Positions 40,450 through 50,372 of a stretch of 64,000 bases of DNA are shown one piece after another. Source of the stretch: Herbiconiux oxytropis (GTDB taxonomy: Bacteria; Actinomycetota; Actinomycetes; Actinomycetales; Microbacteriaceae); the NCBI RefSeq assembly GCF_024979315.1, contig NZ_JANLCK010000001.1, positions 558,001 to 622,000 of the forward strand, written 5' to 3'. Position 1 is the stretch's first letter, and each line of letters opens with the position of its first letter. A program made the position numbers and the translations under genes. The notes below the pieces were generated by a model that saw only the letters and a program-made list of their open reading frames with translations, was not told the origin of the DNA and made no database searches.

Positions 40450-41814
40450 TCAGATACCCTGCTCCACGCCCGTCGACAGGCGCTGTCGCACGACATCGGC
40501 CAGAGCCTCCGCGATGCGGTCGGCCGTGGCCTGGTCGCCGGCCTCCACCATGACGCGCACGAGCGGCTCGGTGCCGGAGGGGCGGAGGAGAACGCGGCCC
40601 GTCTCACCCAGGTCGGCCTCGGCCTCGGCGACCGCCGTGGCGAGCACGCGATCGGTCGCCACGCCGTCGCGGTCGACCCCACGCACGTTCACGAGCGTCT
40701 GCGGATAGACCTTCATGACGCTCGCGAGGTCGGCGAGGCTCTTGCCGGTCGCGGCCATGCGGCTGAGCAGCTGCAGACCCGTGAGGATGCCGTCACCCGT
40801 GGTGGCGTGGTCGGCGAAGATGATGTGGCCCGACTGCTCGCCGCCGAGGCTCAGGTGCTTCTCGTTGATGGCCTCGAGCACGTAGCGGTCGCCCACGCGG
40901 GTCTCGAGCATCGAGATGCCGTGCTTGGCCATCGCGAGCTTGAGTCCGAGGTTCGACATCACCGTCGCCACGAGGGTGTTCTCGCGCAGCGCTCCCCGGT
41001 CGAGTGAGCCCAGGGCGAGGATGGCCATGATCTGGTCACCGTCGATGGTGTTGCCCTGCGCGTCCACGGCGAGGCACCGGTCGGCGTCGCCGTCGTGCGC
41101 GATGCCCACGTCGGCTCCCGCGGCGACGACGGCCTCGGCCAGCTGACCGAGGTGGGTCGAGCCCACTCCGTCGTTGATGTTCATGCCATCGGGATCGTTG
41201 CCGATCACGGTGATGCGTGCGCCCGCCTGGCTGAACGCTTCGGGCGACACCCCGGCGGCGGCGCCGTGGGCGCAGTCGAGCACCACGTGGATGCCGTCGA
41301 GCCGGTGCGGGAGCGTCGTCAGCAGGTGCACGACGTAACGGTCCTCGGCATCCGCGAACCGGCGGATGCGACCGATGTCACCGCCGAGCGGGGTCAGCTG
41401 AGGGTGCTCGAGAGCCGCCTCGATGCCGATCTCCACCTCGTCCGGCAGTTTCTTGCCGCCCGCGGCGAAGAATTTGATGCCGTTGTCCGGCGCCGGATTG
41501 TGCGAGGCCGAGATGACGACGCCGAAGTCGGCGCCGATGTCGGCGATGAGGAATGCCGCTGCCGGGGTCGGCAGCACTCCGGCGTCGAGGACGTCGACGC
41601 CGGAGCTCGCGAAGCCTGCCGAGACGGCGGCTGCGATGAAATCACCCGATTGGCGCGGGTCGCGAGCAACCACTGCGACCGGTCGTCGACCGGCCGCCCG
41701 GGCCGCTTCACCGAGGACACGTGCACCGGCCTGTGCGATCCGCAGAGCGAGATCGGCCGTGACGTCCTGGTTCGCGAGCCCCCGCACCCCATCGGTGCCG
41801 AAAAGGCGAGCCAT
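40450..41814 (-). CDS. glmM: Phosphoglucosamine mutase
   Basis: This 454-residue alpha-D-phosphohexomutase converts glucosamine 6-phosphate to glucosamine 1-phosphate. It starts [19 protein letters not shown]. The phosphoserine loop is [17 protein letters not shown] (about residue 104), the metal site is [13 protein letters not shown], and the sugar loop is [10 protein letters not shown]. It lies 26 bases behind rpsI, the usual actinobacterial rplM-rpsI-glmM order. Confidence 0.96.
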   Translation of the reverse strand: MARLFGTDGVRGLANQDVTADLALRIAQAGARVLGEAARAAGRRPVAVVARDPRQSGDFIAAAVSAGFASSGVDVLDAGVLPTPAAAFLIADIGADFGVVISASHNPAPDNGIKFFAAGGKKLPDEVEIGIEAALEHPQLTPLGGDIGRIRRFADAEDRYVVHLLTTLPHRLDGIHVVLDCAHGAAAGVSPEAFSQAGARITVIGNDPDGMNINDGVGSTHLGQLAEAVVAAGADVGIAHDGDADRCLAVDAQGNTIDGDQIMAILALGSLDRGALRENTLVATVMSNLGLKLAMAKHGISMLETRVGDRYVLEAINEKHLSLGGEQSGHIIFADHATTGDGILTGLQLLSRMAATGKSLADLASVMKVYPQTLVNVRGVDRDGVATDRVLATAVAEAEADLGETGRVLLRPSGTEPLVRVMVEAGDQATADRIAEALADVVRQRLSTGVEQGI

Positions 41815-41840
41815 GCGCTAAGCGTAGAGCCGAGGCGCGA

Positions 41841-42326
41841 TCAGCGCTTCGAGAACTGCGACGCCTTACGTGCCTTCTTGAGACCGGCCTTCTTGCGCTC
41901 GATGACGCGGGCGTCACGAGTGAGGAAGCCCGCCTTCTTGAGCTGGGCGCGGTTGTTCTCGCGGTCGATCTCGTTCAGCGCGCGGGCGATGGCGAGACGG
42001 AGCGCACCGGCCTGGCCCGAGGGGCCACCGCCGGTGATCTTCGCGACCACGTCGTACGAGCCGAGCAGGTCGAGCACCTTGAACGGGTCGTTGATGAGCT
42101 GCTGGTGCAGCTTGTTGGGGAAGTAGTGCTCGAACTCGCGGCCGTTCACCGTGAGGGTGCCGGCACCGGGGACGAGGCGCACGCGGGCGATGGCCTGCTT
42201 GCGGCGGCCCACGGCTGCGCCGGAGACGTTGAGCACGGCGCGGGGGGCGCGGGGCGCCTCGTCGGCCGAACTTTCGGTGGTGTAGCTCTCGGGAGCCACG
42301 TCAATCTGGTCTGCGATCTTCGCCAC
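41841..42326 (-). CDS. rpsI: 30S ribosomal protein S9
   Basis: The last 125 or so of its 161 residues are the S9 core: [23 protein letters not shown] and a C-terminus ending [12 protein letters not shown] that reaches toward the P-site tRNA. The first 35 residues are an acidic extension common in actinobacteria. The start is a GTG at 42326. It is 44 bases downstream of rplM in the same operon. Confidence 0.97.
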   Translation of the reverse strand: MAKIADQIDVAPESYTTESSADEAPRAPRAVLNVSGAAVGRRKQAIARVRLVPGAGTLTVNGREFEHYFPNKLHQQLINDPFKVLDLLGSYDVVAKITGGGPSGQAGALRLAIARALNEIDRENNRAQLKKAGFLTRDARVIERKKAGLKKARKASQFSKR

Positions 42327-42370
42327 GGTAGTTATGTGTCCTTTGTCTGAGTCTGCTGAAGCGAGGGACG

Positions 42371-42817
42371 CTACTGGGCGACCTGGTCGATGGTGTACGG
42401 GGTGGGCTGCTGGGCAGCGTGCGGGTGCTCTCCACCCGAGTAGACCTTCAGCTTGCGGAACTGGTCACGACCGAGCGAGGTCTTCGGCAGCATTCCGCGG
42501 ATGGCCTTCTCCACAGCGCGCTCGGGGTTCTTCTCGAGCAGCTCGGAGTACGAGACGGCGGTGAGGCCGCCCGGGTAGCCGGAGTGGCGGTACGCCTTCT
42601 TCTGGGCCAGCTTGGAACCGGTGAGCGCGACCTTGTCGGCGTTCACGATGATGACGAAGTCACCCATGTCCATGTGGGGGGTGAAGGTGGCCTTGTTCTT
42701 GCCACGGAGGATGGCGGCGGCGTGGCTGGCCAGACGGCCGAGGACGACGTCGGTCGCGTCGATGATGACCCAGCCGCGCTGGATCTCGCTGGCCTTCGGG
42801 GTGTAAGTGCGCGTCAC
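42371..42817 (-). CDS. rplM: 50S ribosomal protein L13
   Basis: This 148-residue L13 starts at the GTG at 42817 ([16 protein letters not shown]), with [23 protein letters not shown] and [10 protein letters not shown] longer in-frame reading has no family similarity. The Shine-Dalgarno sequence is weak. It is first in rplM-rpsI(-glmM), driven by the promoter near 42970. Confidence 0.96.
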   Translation of the reverse strand: MTRTYTPKASEIQRGWVIIDATDVVLGRLASHAAAILRGKNKATFTPHMDMGDFVIIVNADKVALTGSKLAQKKAYRHSGYPGGLTAVSYSELLEKNPERAVEKAIRGMLPKTSLGRDQFRKLKVYSGGEHPHAAQQPTPYTIDQVAQ

Positions 42818-42858
42818 AGGAGTGCTGCTTTCTTGTTCGAGGTGAGGAGTTCGTGAAT

Positions 42859-42872
42859 CCCACTCCGGTGGG
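42859..42872 (-). promoter_or_regulatory. Small hairpin in the rplM leader
   Basis: CCCAC, loop TCCG, GTGGG lies about 45 bases before the rplM start within a predicted leader of about 135 bases. It could be part of an L13-type autoregulatory leader, but no known consensus is matched. Confidence 0.3.
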
Positions 42873-42957
42873 TCTTCCGCTTCAGTTGAGAAGGAGAAGG
42901 CAGCCGATGGAGGGCTCAACTTCGGGCGACGCACCAGGGCACGCACACCAAGGGTCT

Positions 42958-42986
42958 AGGTTACGCGATACCACCTCACCCGTCAA
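42958..42986 (-). promoter_or_regulatory. Promoter of rplM-rpsI
   Basis: On the minus strand TTGACG (-35, 42986-42981) and TAACCT (-10, 42963-42958) are separated by 17 bases, close to the housekeeping sigma consensus. The -35 overlaps the truA stop codon. Confidence 0.75.
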
Positions 42987-43873
42987 ATGAGTTCGCGACG
43001 CGCCCTCGTCCGCTCCGCTCGCTCCGCGAGCTCGTCGTCCGGCGGGTAGCCCACCTCGGTGAGCACGAGGCCCTTGGCCGGCATCACGAGGAACTCCCCC
43101 GTGCGTCGCCGATCGTCGCGAAGGCGCAGGATGTCGTCGCCCGTCAGCGAACCGTCGCCCACCGCGACCGTCGCCCCCACGAGCGAGCGCACCATGCTGT
43201 GGCAGAAGGCGTCCGCCTCGAGCGCCGCGACCAGCACCCCGTCGCCTTGGCGACGCCACGCGAACGAGCGGAGGGTGCGGATGGTCGTGGAGTGCGGCCT
43301 CGGCTTGCAGAAGGTCGCGTAGTCGTGGAGGCCGAGCAGGGCCCTCGCCGCCGTGTCCATGGCGTCGACGTCGAGCACGGTCGGGTGCCGCACCGTGCGT
43401 CTGCGCTCGAGCGGATCGTGCACGGCAGCGGCGTCGGCGATCCGGTAGCGGTAGCGCCGCCAGCTCGCGGAGAAGCGCGAATCGAACCCGGCGGGGGCGA
43501 GGGCGGATCGGGTCACGACCACGTCGGAGTCGGCGCCCAGCACCCCGTTGATCCGCTGGCCCAGCAGAGCAGCGAGCTCCGCCTCGCCGATCCCCGCGGG
43601 AGCGCCTCGCCGGCGAAGGCTCTTCAACTGGCCGGGCGCGAGGTCGACGTGCGCGACCTGCCCGGTCGCGTGCACACCGGCGTCCGTGCGCCCCGCCACC
43701 ATCAGTTCCGGATGCGGTGGGTAGCGGCGCAGGATCGTCGCCATCGTCTCCTCGAGCACGCCCTGCACGGTGCGGAGGCCGGGCTGGCGGGCCCAGCCGG
43801 AGAAGTCGGTGCCGTCGTAGGCGATGTCCAGCCGGATGCGCCTGGTCCCGCTCGACTCGATCACAGCATCCAT
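42983..43873 (-). CDS. truA: tRNA pseudouridine(38-40) synthase
   Basis: This 296-residue enzyme has the catalytic aspartate in AGRTDAGVHATGQVAH. It starts RIRLDIAYDGTDFSGWARQPG after a short leader. The typical TruA end FLVMPAKGLVLTEVGYP is present. It isomerises uridines in the anticodon arm. It follows rplQ, separated by a strong hairpin, so it may be expressed by read-through or from its own promoter. Confidence 0.95.
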   Translation of the reverse strand: MDAVIESSGTRRIRLDIAYDGTDFSGWARQPGLRTVQGVLEETMATILRRYPPHPELMVAGRTDAGVHATGQVAHVDLAPGQLKSLRRRGAPAGIGEAELAALLGQRINGVLGADSDVVVTRSALAPAGFDSRFSASWRRYRYRIADAAAVHDPLERRRTVRHPTVLDVDAMDTAARALLGLHDYATFCKPRPHSTTIRTLRSFAWRRQGDGVLVAALEADAFCHSMVRSLVGATVAVGDGSLTGDDILRLRDDRRRTGEFLVMPAKGLVLTEVGYPPDDELAERAERTRARRELI

Positions 43874-43883
43874 GTTAAACCGA

Positions 43884-43921
43884 AGAGGGCCCCGCCTTCC
43901 TCACGGATGGCGGGGCCCTCT
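43884..43921 (-). terminator. Terminator after rplQ
   Basis: AGAGGGCCCCGCC and GGCGGGGCCCTCT form a perfect 13-base stem with a 12-base loop, 14 bases after the rplQ stop. TTCGGTTTAA follows on the minus strand. It closes the infA-rplQ unit and sits ten bases before truA. Confidence 0.75.
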
Positions 43922-43935
43922 GTCTGCAGCGGGAA

Positions 43936-44490
43936 CTACTTGGTCTCCTCCGCGGGAGCCTCGGTCGACTCCTTGGCGGCGGGCGCCTCGGTGGTCTCGT
44001 CGGCGGTCTCCTCGGTCGAGGTCTCCTCGGCGGGAGCATCCTCGGCGGGGGTCTCGACGACCTCGTCCTCGGCAGGAGCCGCAGCGGCGGCAGCCGGAGC
44101 GGCCTTCGCGGTCGACTTCTTCTTCGGGGTCACGGGCTCGAGCACGAGCTCGATCTGCACCATGGGGGCGTTGTCGCCCTTGCGGAAGCCGAGCTTCGTG
44201 ATCCGGGTGTAGCCGCCCTCACGCTCGGCGACGAGCGGAGCGATCTCGGTGAAGAGCTCGTGCACGACCGACTTGTCGCCGATCACGGCGAGCACGCGAC
44301 GGCGCGCGTGCAGGTCGCCGCGCTTGGCGAACGTGATGAGACGCTCGGTCAGCGGACGCATCCGCTTGGCCTTGGTCTCGGTCGTCTTGATGCTCTTGTG
44401 GGTGAACAGGGCGGCAGCCAGGTTCGCGAGGAGCAGGCGCTCGTGCGCCGGTCCGCCACCGAGACGGGGTCCCTTGGTTGGCTTGGGCAT
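43936..44490 (-). CDS. rplQ: 50S ribosomal protein L17 with long acidic tail
   Basis: Residues 1-120 of 184 are the L17 core ([23 protein letters not shown]). A tail of about 60 residues rich in Ala, Glu, Thr and Pro follows, with repeated PAEE-type blocks. Acidic L17 tails occur in related actinobacteria; their role is unknown. It is the last gene of infA-rpmJ-rpsM-rpsK-rpoA-rplQ. Confidence 0.96.
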   Translation of the reverse strand: MPKPTKGPRLGGGPAHERLLLANLAAALFTHKSIKTTETKAKRMRPLTERLITFAKRGDLHARRRVLAVIGDKSVVHELFTEIAPLVAEREGGYTRITKLGFRKGDNAPMVQIELVLEPVTPKKKSTAKAAPAAAAAAPAEDEVVETPAEDAPAEETSTEETADETTEAPAAKESTEAPAEETK

Positions 44491-44548
44491 TTCTTATCTC
44501 CAGATGTGGGTCAGTTGGTCGGGTGGTGAGGCAGACGACGAGACGTGG

Positions 44549-45538
44549 TCAGACGTTCTCTTCGTCGTAGCCGCCGTAGAAGTGGGCGCCGTCGAAACCG
44601 GGAACGGTGTCCTTCAGTGAGAGTCCGAGCTCCACGAGCTTGTCCTTCACCTCATCGACCGACTTCTGTCCGAAGTTGCGGATGTTCATGAGCTGCGTCT
44701 CCGAGAGGGCGACGAGCTCGGAGACCGTGTTGATGCCCTCGCGCTTGAGGCAGTTGTACGAGCGCACGGACAGGTCGAGGTCCTCGATCGGAACCGAGAG
44801 CTCGCTCGAGAGGACGGCGTCGACCGGCGCGGGGCCGATCTCGATGCCCTCGGCAGCGGAGTTGAGCTCGCGGGCCAGACCGAACAGCTCGGTCAGGGTG
44901 CGGCCGGCCGAGGCGATGGCGTCGCGCGGCGTGATGGCTGGCTTCGTCTCCACGTCGACCACGAGGCGGTCGAAGTCGGTGCGCTCACCGGCACGGGTGG
45001 CCTCGACACGGTAGGTGACCTTGAGCACGGGCGAGTAGATCGAGTCGATCGGGATCTGACCGGCCTCGGAGAACTCGCTGCGGTTCTGGGTCGCCGAGAC
45101 GTAGCCGCGGCCGCGCTCGATGATGAGCTCGAGCTCGAACTTCGCCTTGTCGTTGAGCGTCGCGATCACGAGCTCGGGGTTGTGGATCTCGACACCGGCC
45201 GGAGCCGAGATGTCGGCCGCGGTGACCTCACCGGAAGCGTGCTTCCGGAGGTACGCCGTGATCGGCTCGTCGTGCTCGCTCGAGACGACGAGGCCCTTGA
45301 CGTTGAGGATGATCTCGGTGACGTCTTCCTTCACACCCGGGATGGTGCTGAACTCGTGCAGCACGCCGTCGAGACGGATGCTCGTGACGGCAGCACCCGG
45401 GATCGACGAGAGGAGGGTGCGGCGGAGCGAGTTGCCGAGGGTGTAGCCGAAGCCGGGCTCGAGCGGCTCGATGACGAACCGCGAACGGAACTCCGAGATG
45501 TTCTCCTCGGTGAGAGTGGGGCGCTGTGCAATGAGCAC
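44549..45538 (-). CDS. rpoA: RNA polymerase subunit alpha
   Basis: The assembly domain of this 329-residue subunit covers 1-230, with [25 protein letters not shown]. The C-terminal DNA- and activator-binding domain follows (about 250-315), with [19 protein letters not shown] and [14 protein letters not shown]. The GTG start at 45538 has GAAAGGA upstream. The 115-base gap after rpsK holds two dyads, and no rpsD is present, so rpoA may have some independent control. Confidence 0.97.
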   Translation of the reverse strand: MLIAQRPTLTEENISEFRSRFVIEPLEPGFGYTLGNSLRRTLLSSIPGAAVTSIRLDGVLHEFSTIPGVKEDVTEIILNVKGLVVSSEHDEPITAYLRKHASGEVTAADISAPAGVEIHNPELVIATLNDKAKFELELIIERGRGYVSATQNRSEFSEAGQIPIDSIYSPVLKVTYRVEATRAGERTDFDRLVVDVETKPAITPRDAIASAGRTLTELFGLARELNSAAEGIEIGPAPVDAVLSSELSVPIEDLDLSVRSYNCLKREGINTVSELVALSETQLMNIRNFGQKSVDEVKDKLVELGLSLKDTVPGFDGAHFYGGYDEENV

Positions 45539-45554
45539 TGTTATTCCTTTCGGC

Positions 45555-45578
45555 TGAGTGTCCGCTATATGACACTCA
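45555..45578. promoter_or_regulatory. Perfect dyad in the rpoA leader
   Basis: TGAGTGTC, eight bases (CGCTATAT), GACACTCA lies 17 bases before the rpoA start codon. In RNA it would form a hairpin just upstream of the ribosome-binding site; in DNA it could be an operator over an AT-rich -10-like core. Confidence 0.45.
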
Positions 45579-45610
45579 CGTGACGAGGTATTGAGTTGTG
45601 AACGACTTCA

Positions 45611-45638
45611 CCGACGGGGCCCATGAGGGCCCCGTCGG
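45611..45638 (-). terminator. Strong hairpin between rpsK and rpoA
   Basis: CCGACGGGGCCC, loop ATGA, GGGCCCCGTCGG form a perfect 12-base stem 16 bases after the rpsK stop. It has no U-run. It looks like an intra-operon terminator or attenuator. Confidence 0.55.
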
Positions 45639-45653
45639 TTCAGTGCGGAAAGG

Positions 45654-46052
45654 TCAAACGCGGCGGCGCTTGGGCGGGCGGCAGCCGTTGTGCGCCTGCG
45701 GGGTGACGTCGTTGATCGAACCCACCTCGAGGCCGGCGGCCTGGAGCGAGCGGATCGCGGTCTCGCGGCCGGAGCCCGGTCCCTTGACGAAGACGTCGAC
45801 CTTCTTCATGCCGTGCTCCTGAGCCTGGCGCGCGGCCGACTCGGCAGCGAGCTGTGCGGCGAACGGGGTCGACTTGCGCGAGCCCTTGAAGCCGACGCCA
45901 CCCGAGGAGGCCCAGCTGATGACGGCACCGGTGGTGTCGGTGATCGACACGATGGTGTTGTTGAAGGTCGACTTGATGTGGGCCTGGCCCACGGCGACGT
46001 TCTTCTTCTCTTTCTTGCGCGGCTTGCGAACGGCCGACTTGGGGGTTGCCAT
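45654..46052 (-). CDS. rpsK: 30S ribosomal protein S11
   Basis: This 132-residue S11 has core residues [15 protein letters not shown] and [21 protein letters not shown], ending [15 protein letters not shown]. It binds the platform of the small subunit near the Shine-Dalgarno helix. It lies 31 bases after rpsM. Confidence 0.97.
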   Translation of the reverse strand: MATPKSAVRKPRKKEKKNVAVGQAHIKSTFNNTIVSITDTTGAVISWASSGGVGFKGSRKSTPFAAQLAAESAARQAQEHGMKKVDVFVKGPGSGRETAIRSLQAAGLEVGSINDVTPQAHNGCRPPKRRRV

Positions 46053-46083
46053 AATTCTCTCCTGGTCCTGTCAGTCGGCGCGC

Positions 46084-46461
46084 TTAGCGGCCGGCCTTCT
46101 TCTTGCCGGCGACGGTGCGCTTCGGGCCCTTGCGGGTGCGAGCGTTGGTCTTGGTGCGCTGACCGCGAACGGGGAGGCCCTTGCGGTGGCGGACGCCCTC
46201 GTAGGAGCCGATCTCGACCTTGCGGCGGATGTCGGCGGCGACCTCACGGCGGAGGTCACCCTCCACCTTGTAGTTGCCCTCGATGTAGTCGCGGAGAGCG
46301 ACCAGCTGGTCGTCGGAGAGATCCTTGACGCGGATGTCGCCCGAGATCTCGGTGTCGGCGAGGGTCTTCAGCGCGCGCGTGCGGCCGACCCCGTAGATGT
46401 ACGTGAGGGCAACTTCCACGCGCTTGTCGCGGGGAATGTCAACTCCTGCTAGACGTGCCAT
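46084..46461 (-). CDS. rpsM: 30S ribosomal protein S13
   Basis: This 125-residue S13 begins [26 protein letters not shown] and ends in the basic [15 protein letters not shown] tail that contacts the P-site tRNA. The 145-base space before it carries two hairpins, unusual inside this operon. Confidence 0.97.
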   Translation of the reverse strand: MARLAGVDIPRDKRVEVALTYIYGVGRTRALKTLADTEISGDIRVKDLSDDQLVALRDYIEGNYKVEGDLRREVAADIRRKVEIGSYEGVRHRKGLPVRGQRTKTNARTRKGPKRTVAGKKKAGR

Positions 46462-46508
46462 TGTGGCTATCTCCTGTTGATGAGTGGAGGTCTGTGACAG
46501 TGAATGTG

Positions 46509-46557
46509 CTTCGGCCTCCGACCGAAGGTGTCCGCTGCCCGGCTCTCACCGGGCAGC
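46509..46557 (-). promoter_or_regulatory. Two tandem hairpins in the rpmJ-rpsM spacer
   Basis: CTTCGG/CCGAAG (46509-46527) and GCTGCCCGG/CCGGGCAGC (46534-46557, loop CTCTCA) are perfect stems of six and nine pairs. CAGTG (46498-46502) and CACTG (46564-46568) could close them into a three-way junction. The place matches where an alpha-operon leader occurs in other bacteria. Confidence 0.45.
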
Positions 46558-46606
46558 TTCTGACACTGCCGTTTCTTGTGTCCGGGCCGGAGCCCAGGAG
46601 TTCTTG

Positions 46607-46723
46607 CTAGCCCTGGCGCTGCTTGTGGCGCGGGTTGCTCTTGCAGATCACCATGACGCGACCGTTGCGGCGAATGACGCGGCAGTGCTCGCAGATGGGC
46701 TTGACGCTCGGGTTGACCTTCAT
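46607..46723 (-). CDS. rpmJ: 50S ribosomal protein L36
   Basis: This 38-residue protein is too short for most gene finders. It begins [16 protein letters not shown] and ends [12 protein letters not shown]. The zinc ligands are CxxC (Cys11, Cys14), Cys27 and His33. The ATG is at 46723. It lies between infA and rpsM, its usual place. Confidence 0.95.
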   Translation of the reverse strand: MKVNPSVKPICEHCRVIRRNGRVMVICKSNPRHKQRQG

Positions 46724-46788
46724 TGTTTTCTCTCTTCGCTGTCCTCGTACCCCGTGGAATGCCAGGGGCCGTTACTTTCCAGCAGCGG

Positions 46789-47010
46789 CTACTTGTAGCG
46801 GTAGACGATCCGGCCACGGGTGAGGTCGTAGGGGCTCAGCTCCACGATCACGCGGTCCTCGGGGAGGATGCGGATGTAGTGCTGGCGCATCTTGCCCGAG
46901 ATGTGGGCAAGCACCTTGTGGCCGTTCGTCAGCTCCACCCGGAACATGGCGTTCGGGAGCGCCTCGACGACTGCGCCTTCGATCTCGATAACACCGTCTT
47001 TTTTGGCCAT
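46789..47010 (-). CDS. infA: Translation initiation factor IF-1
   Basis: This 73-residue OB-fold protein ([20 protein letters not shown], ending GRIVYRYK) binds the A site during initiation. It heads the infA-rpmJ-rpsM unit. Upstream lies a 123-base gap containing the palindrome GTCACGTGAC (47070-47079), and then mtlD rather than map. Confidence 0.97.
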   Translation of the reverse strand: MAKKDGVIEIEGAVVEALPNAMFRVELTNGHKVLAHISGKMRQHYIRILPEDRVIVELSPYDLTRGRIVYRYK

Positions 47011-47133
47011 AGCCTCACTGTCGCTAAAAATAGGATTCTGCTGGTCGTGCGGAGATTCGGATGCCTGTCGTCACGTGACAACGGGCCCAAAACACCAAAG
47101 ATCGAGCTTACGCTACGAATCGCCCTTGCGCAA

Positions 47134-48285
47134 TCACCGATCGGAGTCTATAGAGCGCACCACGGCTGCGAGCTCCTCGTGCAGCGGGTGCCCGGTCTCG
47201 ATGCCGCAGACCTGGTCGGCGAACTCCTCGGGGCTCAGGCGCGTCAGCAGCTCGGCGAGCTCGGCGCTCTGCGGGTCGCTCGGGGCGTCGAAGCGCAGGG
47301 CGGCGCGCACGGCGCGCAGCAGCGCCTCGCGCGGCAGCCCGCGCTCGGCCAGCTCGGCGGCCGGCCCGATGAAGCGCTCGTGCCGGCTGATCTTCCGCAG
47401 CGGCTGCCGCCCGACCCGCTCGGGGGTGTCGGTGAGGTAGGGGTTGGCGAACCGCACGAGGTTCTTCTCGAGGTAGGCCTCCTGGGTGGCCGGGTCGAAC
47501 TCGTGCTTCGCCACGAGCAGCGCCTTGGTCTCCTGGAGCACCGCCTTCACCTCGCGGAAGACCTGCGGCACGGCGAGCGCATCGGCAAGGGTCGAGGCGC
47601 CCTCGATCCAGCCGTGGTACGCCGTGGTGGCGTGCCCGGTGTTGACCGTGAAGAGCTTCCGCTCGATGTAGGGGGCCAGGTCCGCCACGAAGTGGGCGGC
47701 CGGGATGCTCGGGGCGGCTCCGCGGAACGGGCCCTCCTCGATCGCCCACTCGAAGAAGTCCTCGACCGTCACGTCGAGCCCGGCGCCGGGCGCCTGGTTC
47801 GGCACGATGCGGTCCACCGCGGTGTTCGCGAAGATCGCGCGGCCGAGCGTCTCGGAGGCCTCGCCGCCGTCGAGGCGGCCCACGATCTCCGCCTTGAGCA
47901 CATCGGTCGCGTTGATGGCGTTCTCGCACGCCATGACGTGCAGGGGCGGCAGCGCGGCATCGCGCGCCTCGAGGGCGCGCGCGATCACGGGCGCCACGAA
48001 CTTCAGGATGTTCGGGCCCACAGCGGTCGTCACGAGCGCTGCGGTGGCGATCTCGGCGACCACCGCATCCTCGTCGCTGCCGCTGTTGAGGGCGCGATAG
48101 CCGGTGACCGTGCGGGTGGAGGAGTTCTCCCCCACCGCATGCACGTCGTAGCTCGGCGATGCCGCCAAGGCGTCGATGAGCTCGGCGTTCACGTCGGCGA
48201 AGACGAGCTCGTAGCCTGCCTCGTGAAGGATGAGCCCCACGAAGCCCCGGCCGATGTTCCCGGCTCCGAAATGCACGGCTTTCAT
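47134..48285 (-). CDS. mtlD: Mannitol-1-phosphate 5-dehydrogenase
   Basis: This 383-residue NAD enzyme oxidises mannitol 1-phosphate to fructose 6-phosphate. The N-terminal Rossmann motif is [29 protein letters not shown] is the active-site region of the polyol-specific long-chain dehydrogenases. The ATG at 48285 follows GAAGGAGAG; longer reading upstream is antisense or overlaps mtlF. It is last in the mtl/pts operon. Confidence 0.95.
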   Translation of the reverse strand: MKAVHFGAGNIGRGFVGLILHEAGYELVFADVNAELIDALAASPSYDVHAVGENSSTRTVTGYRALNSGSDEDAVVAEIATAALVTTAVGPNILKFVAPVIARALEARDAALPPLHVMACENAINATDVLKAEIVGRLDGGEASETLGRAIFANTAVDRIVPNQAPGAGLDVTVEDFFEWAIEEGPFRGAAPSIPAAHFVADLAPYIERKLFTVNTGHATTAYHGWIEGASTLADALAVPQVFREVKAVLQETKALLVAKHEFDPATQEAYLEKNLVRFANPYLTDTPERVGRQPLRKISRHERFIGPAAELAERGLPREALLRAVRAALRFDAPSDPQSAELAELLTRLSPEEFADQVCGIETGHPLHEELAAVVRSIDSDR

Positions 48286-48322
48286 GGGGCTCTCCTTCAT
48301 TCGGCCGGACTCGAGTGCGGCA

Positions 48323-48754
48323 CTATTCGTTGACGTCGCCGAGGATCTCGAGGATCTCGTCGGGGGTTCCCGCGGCCAGCAGCTTCGCGACCTCGTCGTC
48401 GTCGCTGAAGACGATGGCGATCTTGGTGAGGATCTCCATGTGTCCACCCTCCTTGCCGGCGATGCCGACCACGAAGCGCACCTCTTCGCCGCCCCAGTCG
48501 AGGGCGTCGTCGTACCGCACGAACGAGAGCGCGGATTCGAGGATCGTGTCCTTGCCCTCGTTCGTGCCGTGCGGGATGGCGAGGAAGTTGCCCATGTACG
48601 TCGAGACCGTCTCCTCGCGCTGGAGCATGAAGTCGAGGTACTCCCCGGTGACGGCTCCGGCAGCGACCAGGATGGCGGCCGCCTCGGCGATCGCATCCTC
48701 CTTGGTGCGCGCGGTGCCGCTCAGTCGGATCTGCGACGGTTCCAGTACGGCCAT
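48323..48754 (-). CDS. mtlF: PTS mannitol-specific EIIA component
   Basis: This 143-residue EIIA of the mannitol/fructose family has the phosphorylated His62 in [31 protein letters not shown] is typical of MtlF. It accepts phosphate from HPr and passes it to the IIB domain of MtlA. It lies between mtlA and mtlD. Confidence 0.94.
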   Translation of the reverse strand: MAVLEPSQIRLSGTARTKEDAIAEAAAILVAAGAVTGEYLDFMLQREETVSTYMGNFLAIPHGTNEGKDTILESALSFVRYDDALDWGGEEVRFVVGIAGKEGGHMEILTKIAIVFSDDDEVAKLLAAGTPDEILEILGDVNE

Positions 48755-48779
48755 GGGCTTCTCCCTCTCCTGCAGGCGT

Positions 48780-50372
48780 CTACTCGACGCCGTGCTGCTG
48801 CTTGAGCTTCGCGATGACTTCCTCGTACCGCGGGCTGTTCATGAAGTTGTCGACCGACACGTGCTCCGCGCTCGGCGTGCGCTCCTGCGCCCGCGGCGTG
48901 AGCTCGCGCTGGGTGATCACGAGGTCGACGTCATCCTCGAGGCTTGCGATCGACTTGTTCACCACGGTGACGCCGTCGATGCCCGCCTTCTTGATCTTAT
49001 TCCGCAGGACCGATGCGCCCATGGCGCTCGAGCCCATTCCGGCGTCGCAGGCGAACACGATGTTCGAGATCGGGCGCTGGTCGGTGAGCAGCGAGGTCTC
49101 CTCGGCCACGGCCTCGGCATCTCCGGCGGGAACGCCCTCGGCGCGGAGGTTGCCGAGCACGCTCGACTCCTTGCCCTTGTTGGCCTGGGTCTGGGCCACG
49201 GCCGCGGCCAGGTCGCCGTCATCGCCGCGCTCGAGGTCGCGCTTCCGGCTCGCTCGCAGGATGACTGCGGTGATGAGGAAGGACACGGCTGCGGAGACGA
49301 TCACCGACAGTGCGATGCCGACGTAGCTGTCGGGAACCGCATTGATCATGATCGCGATGATGGATCCGGGCGATGCGGGGCTCCGCAGGCCCGTGTTGAA
49401 GAGCACGTTCACGGCCACACCCGCAGCCCCACCGGCCATCGCTGCCAGGATGGTGAGCGGCTTCGACAGCACGTACGGGAAGTAGATCTCGTGGATCCCC
49501 CCGAAGAACTGGATGATGATCGCGCCAGGAGCACTCGCCTTCGCGAGCCCGATGCCGAAGATCGAGAACGCGATCAGGATTCCGACGCCGGGGCCGGGGT
49601 TGGCCTCGATGAGGAACAGGATCGACTTGCCCGTCTCGGCCACCTGGGTCGCCCCGAGGCTCGTGAACACACCGTGGTTGATCGCGTTGTTGAGGAAGAG
49701 GACCTTCGCCGGCTCCACGAGGAGGCTCACGAGGGGCAGCAGGCCGAGATCGACGAGCCACTGGATGGCGCCTTGCAGGATGGCGGTCAGGCCCGAGATC
49801 AGCGGCGCGATGCCGAAGAAGCCGGCGATGGCGAGGATCCCCGCCACGATGCCCGCGGAGAAGTTGTCCACGAGCATCTCGAAGCCGGCCTTGATCTTGC
49901 CGGCCCAGATCTTGTCGACCTGCTTGATCAGCCAGGCGCCGAGGGGACCCATGATCATGGCACCGATGAACATCGGGACGGACGCACCGACGATGACACC
50001 CATCGTGGCCACGACACCCACCACGCCGCCTCGCGCGCCGTAGACCATCCGGCCACCGGTGTTCGCGATGAGCAGCGGCAGCATGTAGGTGATCATCGGT
50101 CCCACGAGGCCGAGGTACTGCGGGAACGTCGTGCCGTCCTCTGCGAGCGAGAGCTGCGTGGCCGCGCCCTGCCAGCCGATCAGATCCGCGTTGCCGAACC
50201 CGCCCAGGATGCCGTTGGGCAGCCAGCCGGTGGCGATGAAGAGGCTCGTGATGAGCCCCCAGGCGATGAACGCCGGGATGTTCGGCATGACCATGCCGCT
50301 GAGGAAGGTGCCGAAGCGCTGGACGCGCACTCGGGCTCCGCCTCCCTGCTTCGTTTCTGACGTCGTTGTCAT
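48780..50372 (-). CDS. mtlA: PTS mannitol transporter EIICB
   Basis: Residues about 20-385 of this 530-residue protein form the IIC membrane domain, with FLSGMVMPNIPAFIAWG and FGGIHEIYFPYVL, where GGIHEIYFPYV is the substrate motif. The IIB domain is C-terminal (about 435-530), with phospho-cysteine Cys442 in FACDAGMGSSAMG. EIIA is a separate protein (mtlF), the actinobacterial and Firmicute arrangement. Confidence 0.95.
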   Translation of the reverse strand: MTTTSETKQGGGARVRVQRFGTFLSGMVMPNIPAFIAWGLITSLFIATGWLPNGILGGFGNADLIGWQGAATQLSLAEDGTTFPQYLGLVGPMITYMLPLLIANTGGRMVYGARGGVVGVVATMGVIVGASVPMFIGAMIMGPLGAWLIKQVDKIWAGKIKAGFEMLVDNFSAGIVAGILAIAGFFGIAPLISGLTAILQGAIQWLVDLGLLPLVSLLVEPAKVLFLNNAINHGVFTSLGATQVAETGKSILFLIEANPGPGVGILIAFSIFGIGLAKASAPGAIIIQFFGGIHEIYFPYVLSKPLTILAAMAGGAAGVAVNVLFNTGLRSPASPGSIIAIMINAVPDSYVGIALSVIVSAAVSFLITAVILRASRKRDLERGDDGDLAAAVAQTQANKGKESSVLGNLRAEGVPAGDAEAVAEETSLLTDQRPISNIVFACDAGMGSSAMGASVLRNKIKKAGIDGVTVVNKSIASLEDDVDLVITQRELTPRAQERTPSAEHVSVDNFMNSPRYEEVIAKLKQQHGVE

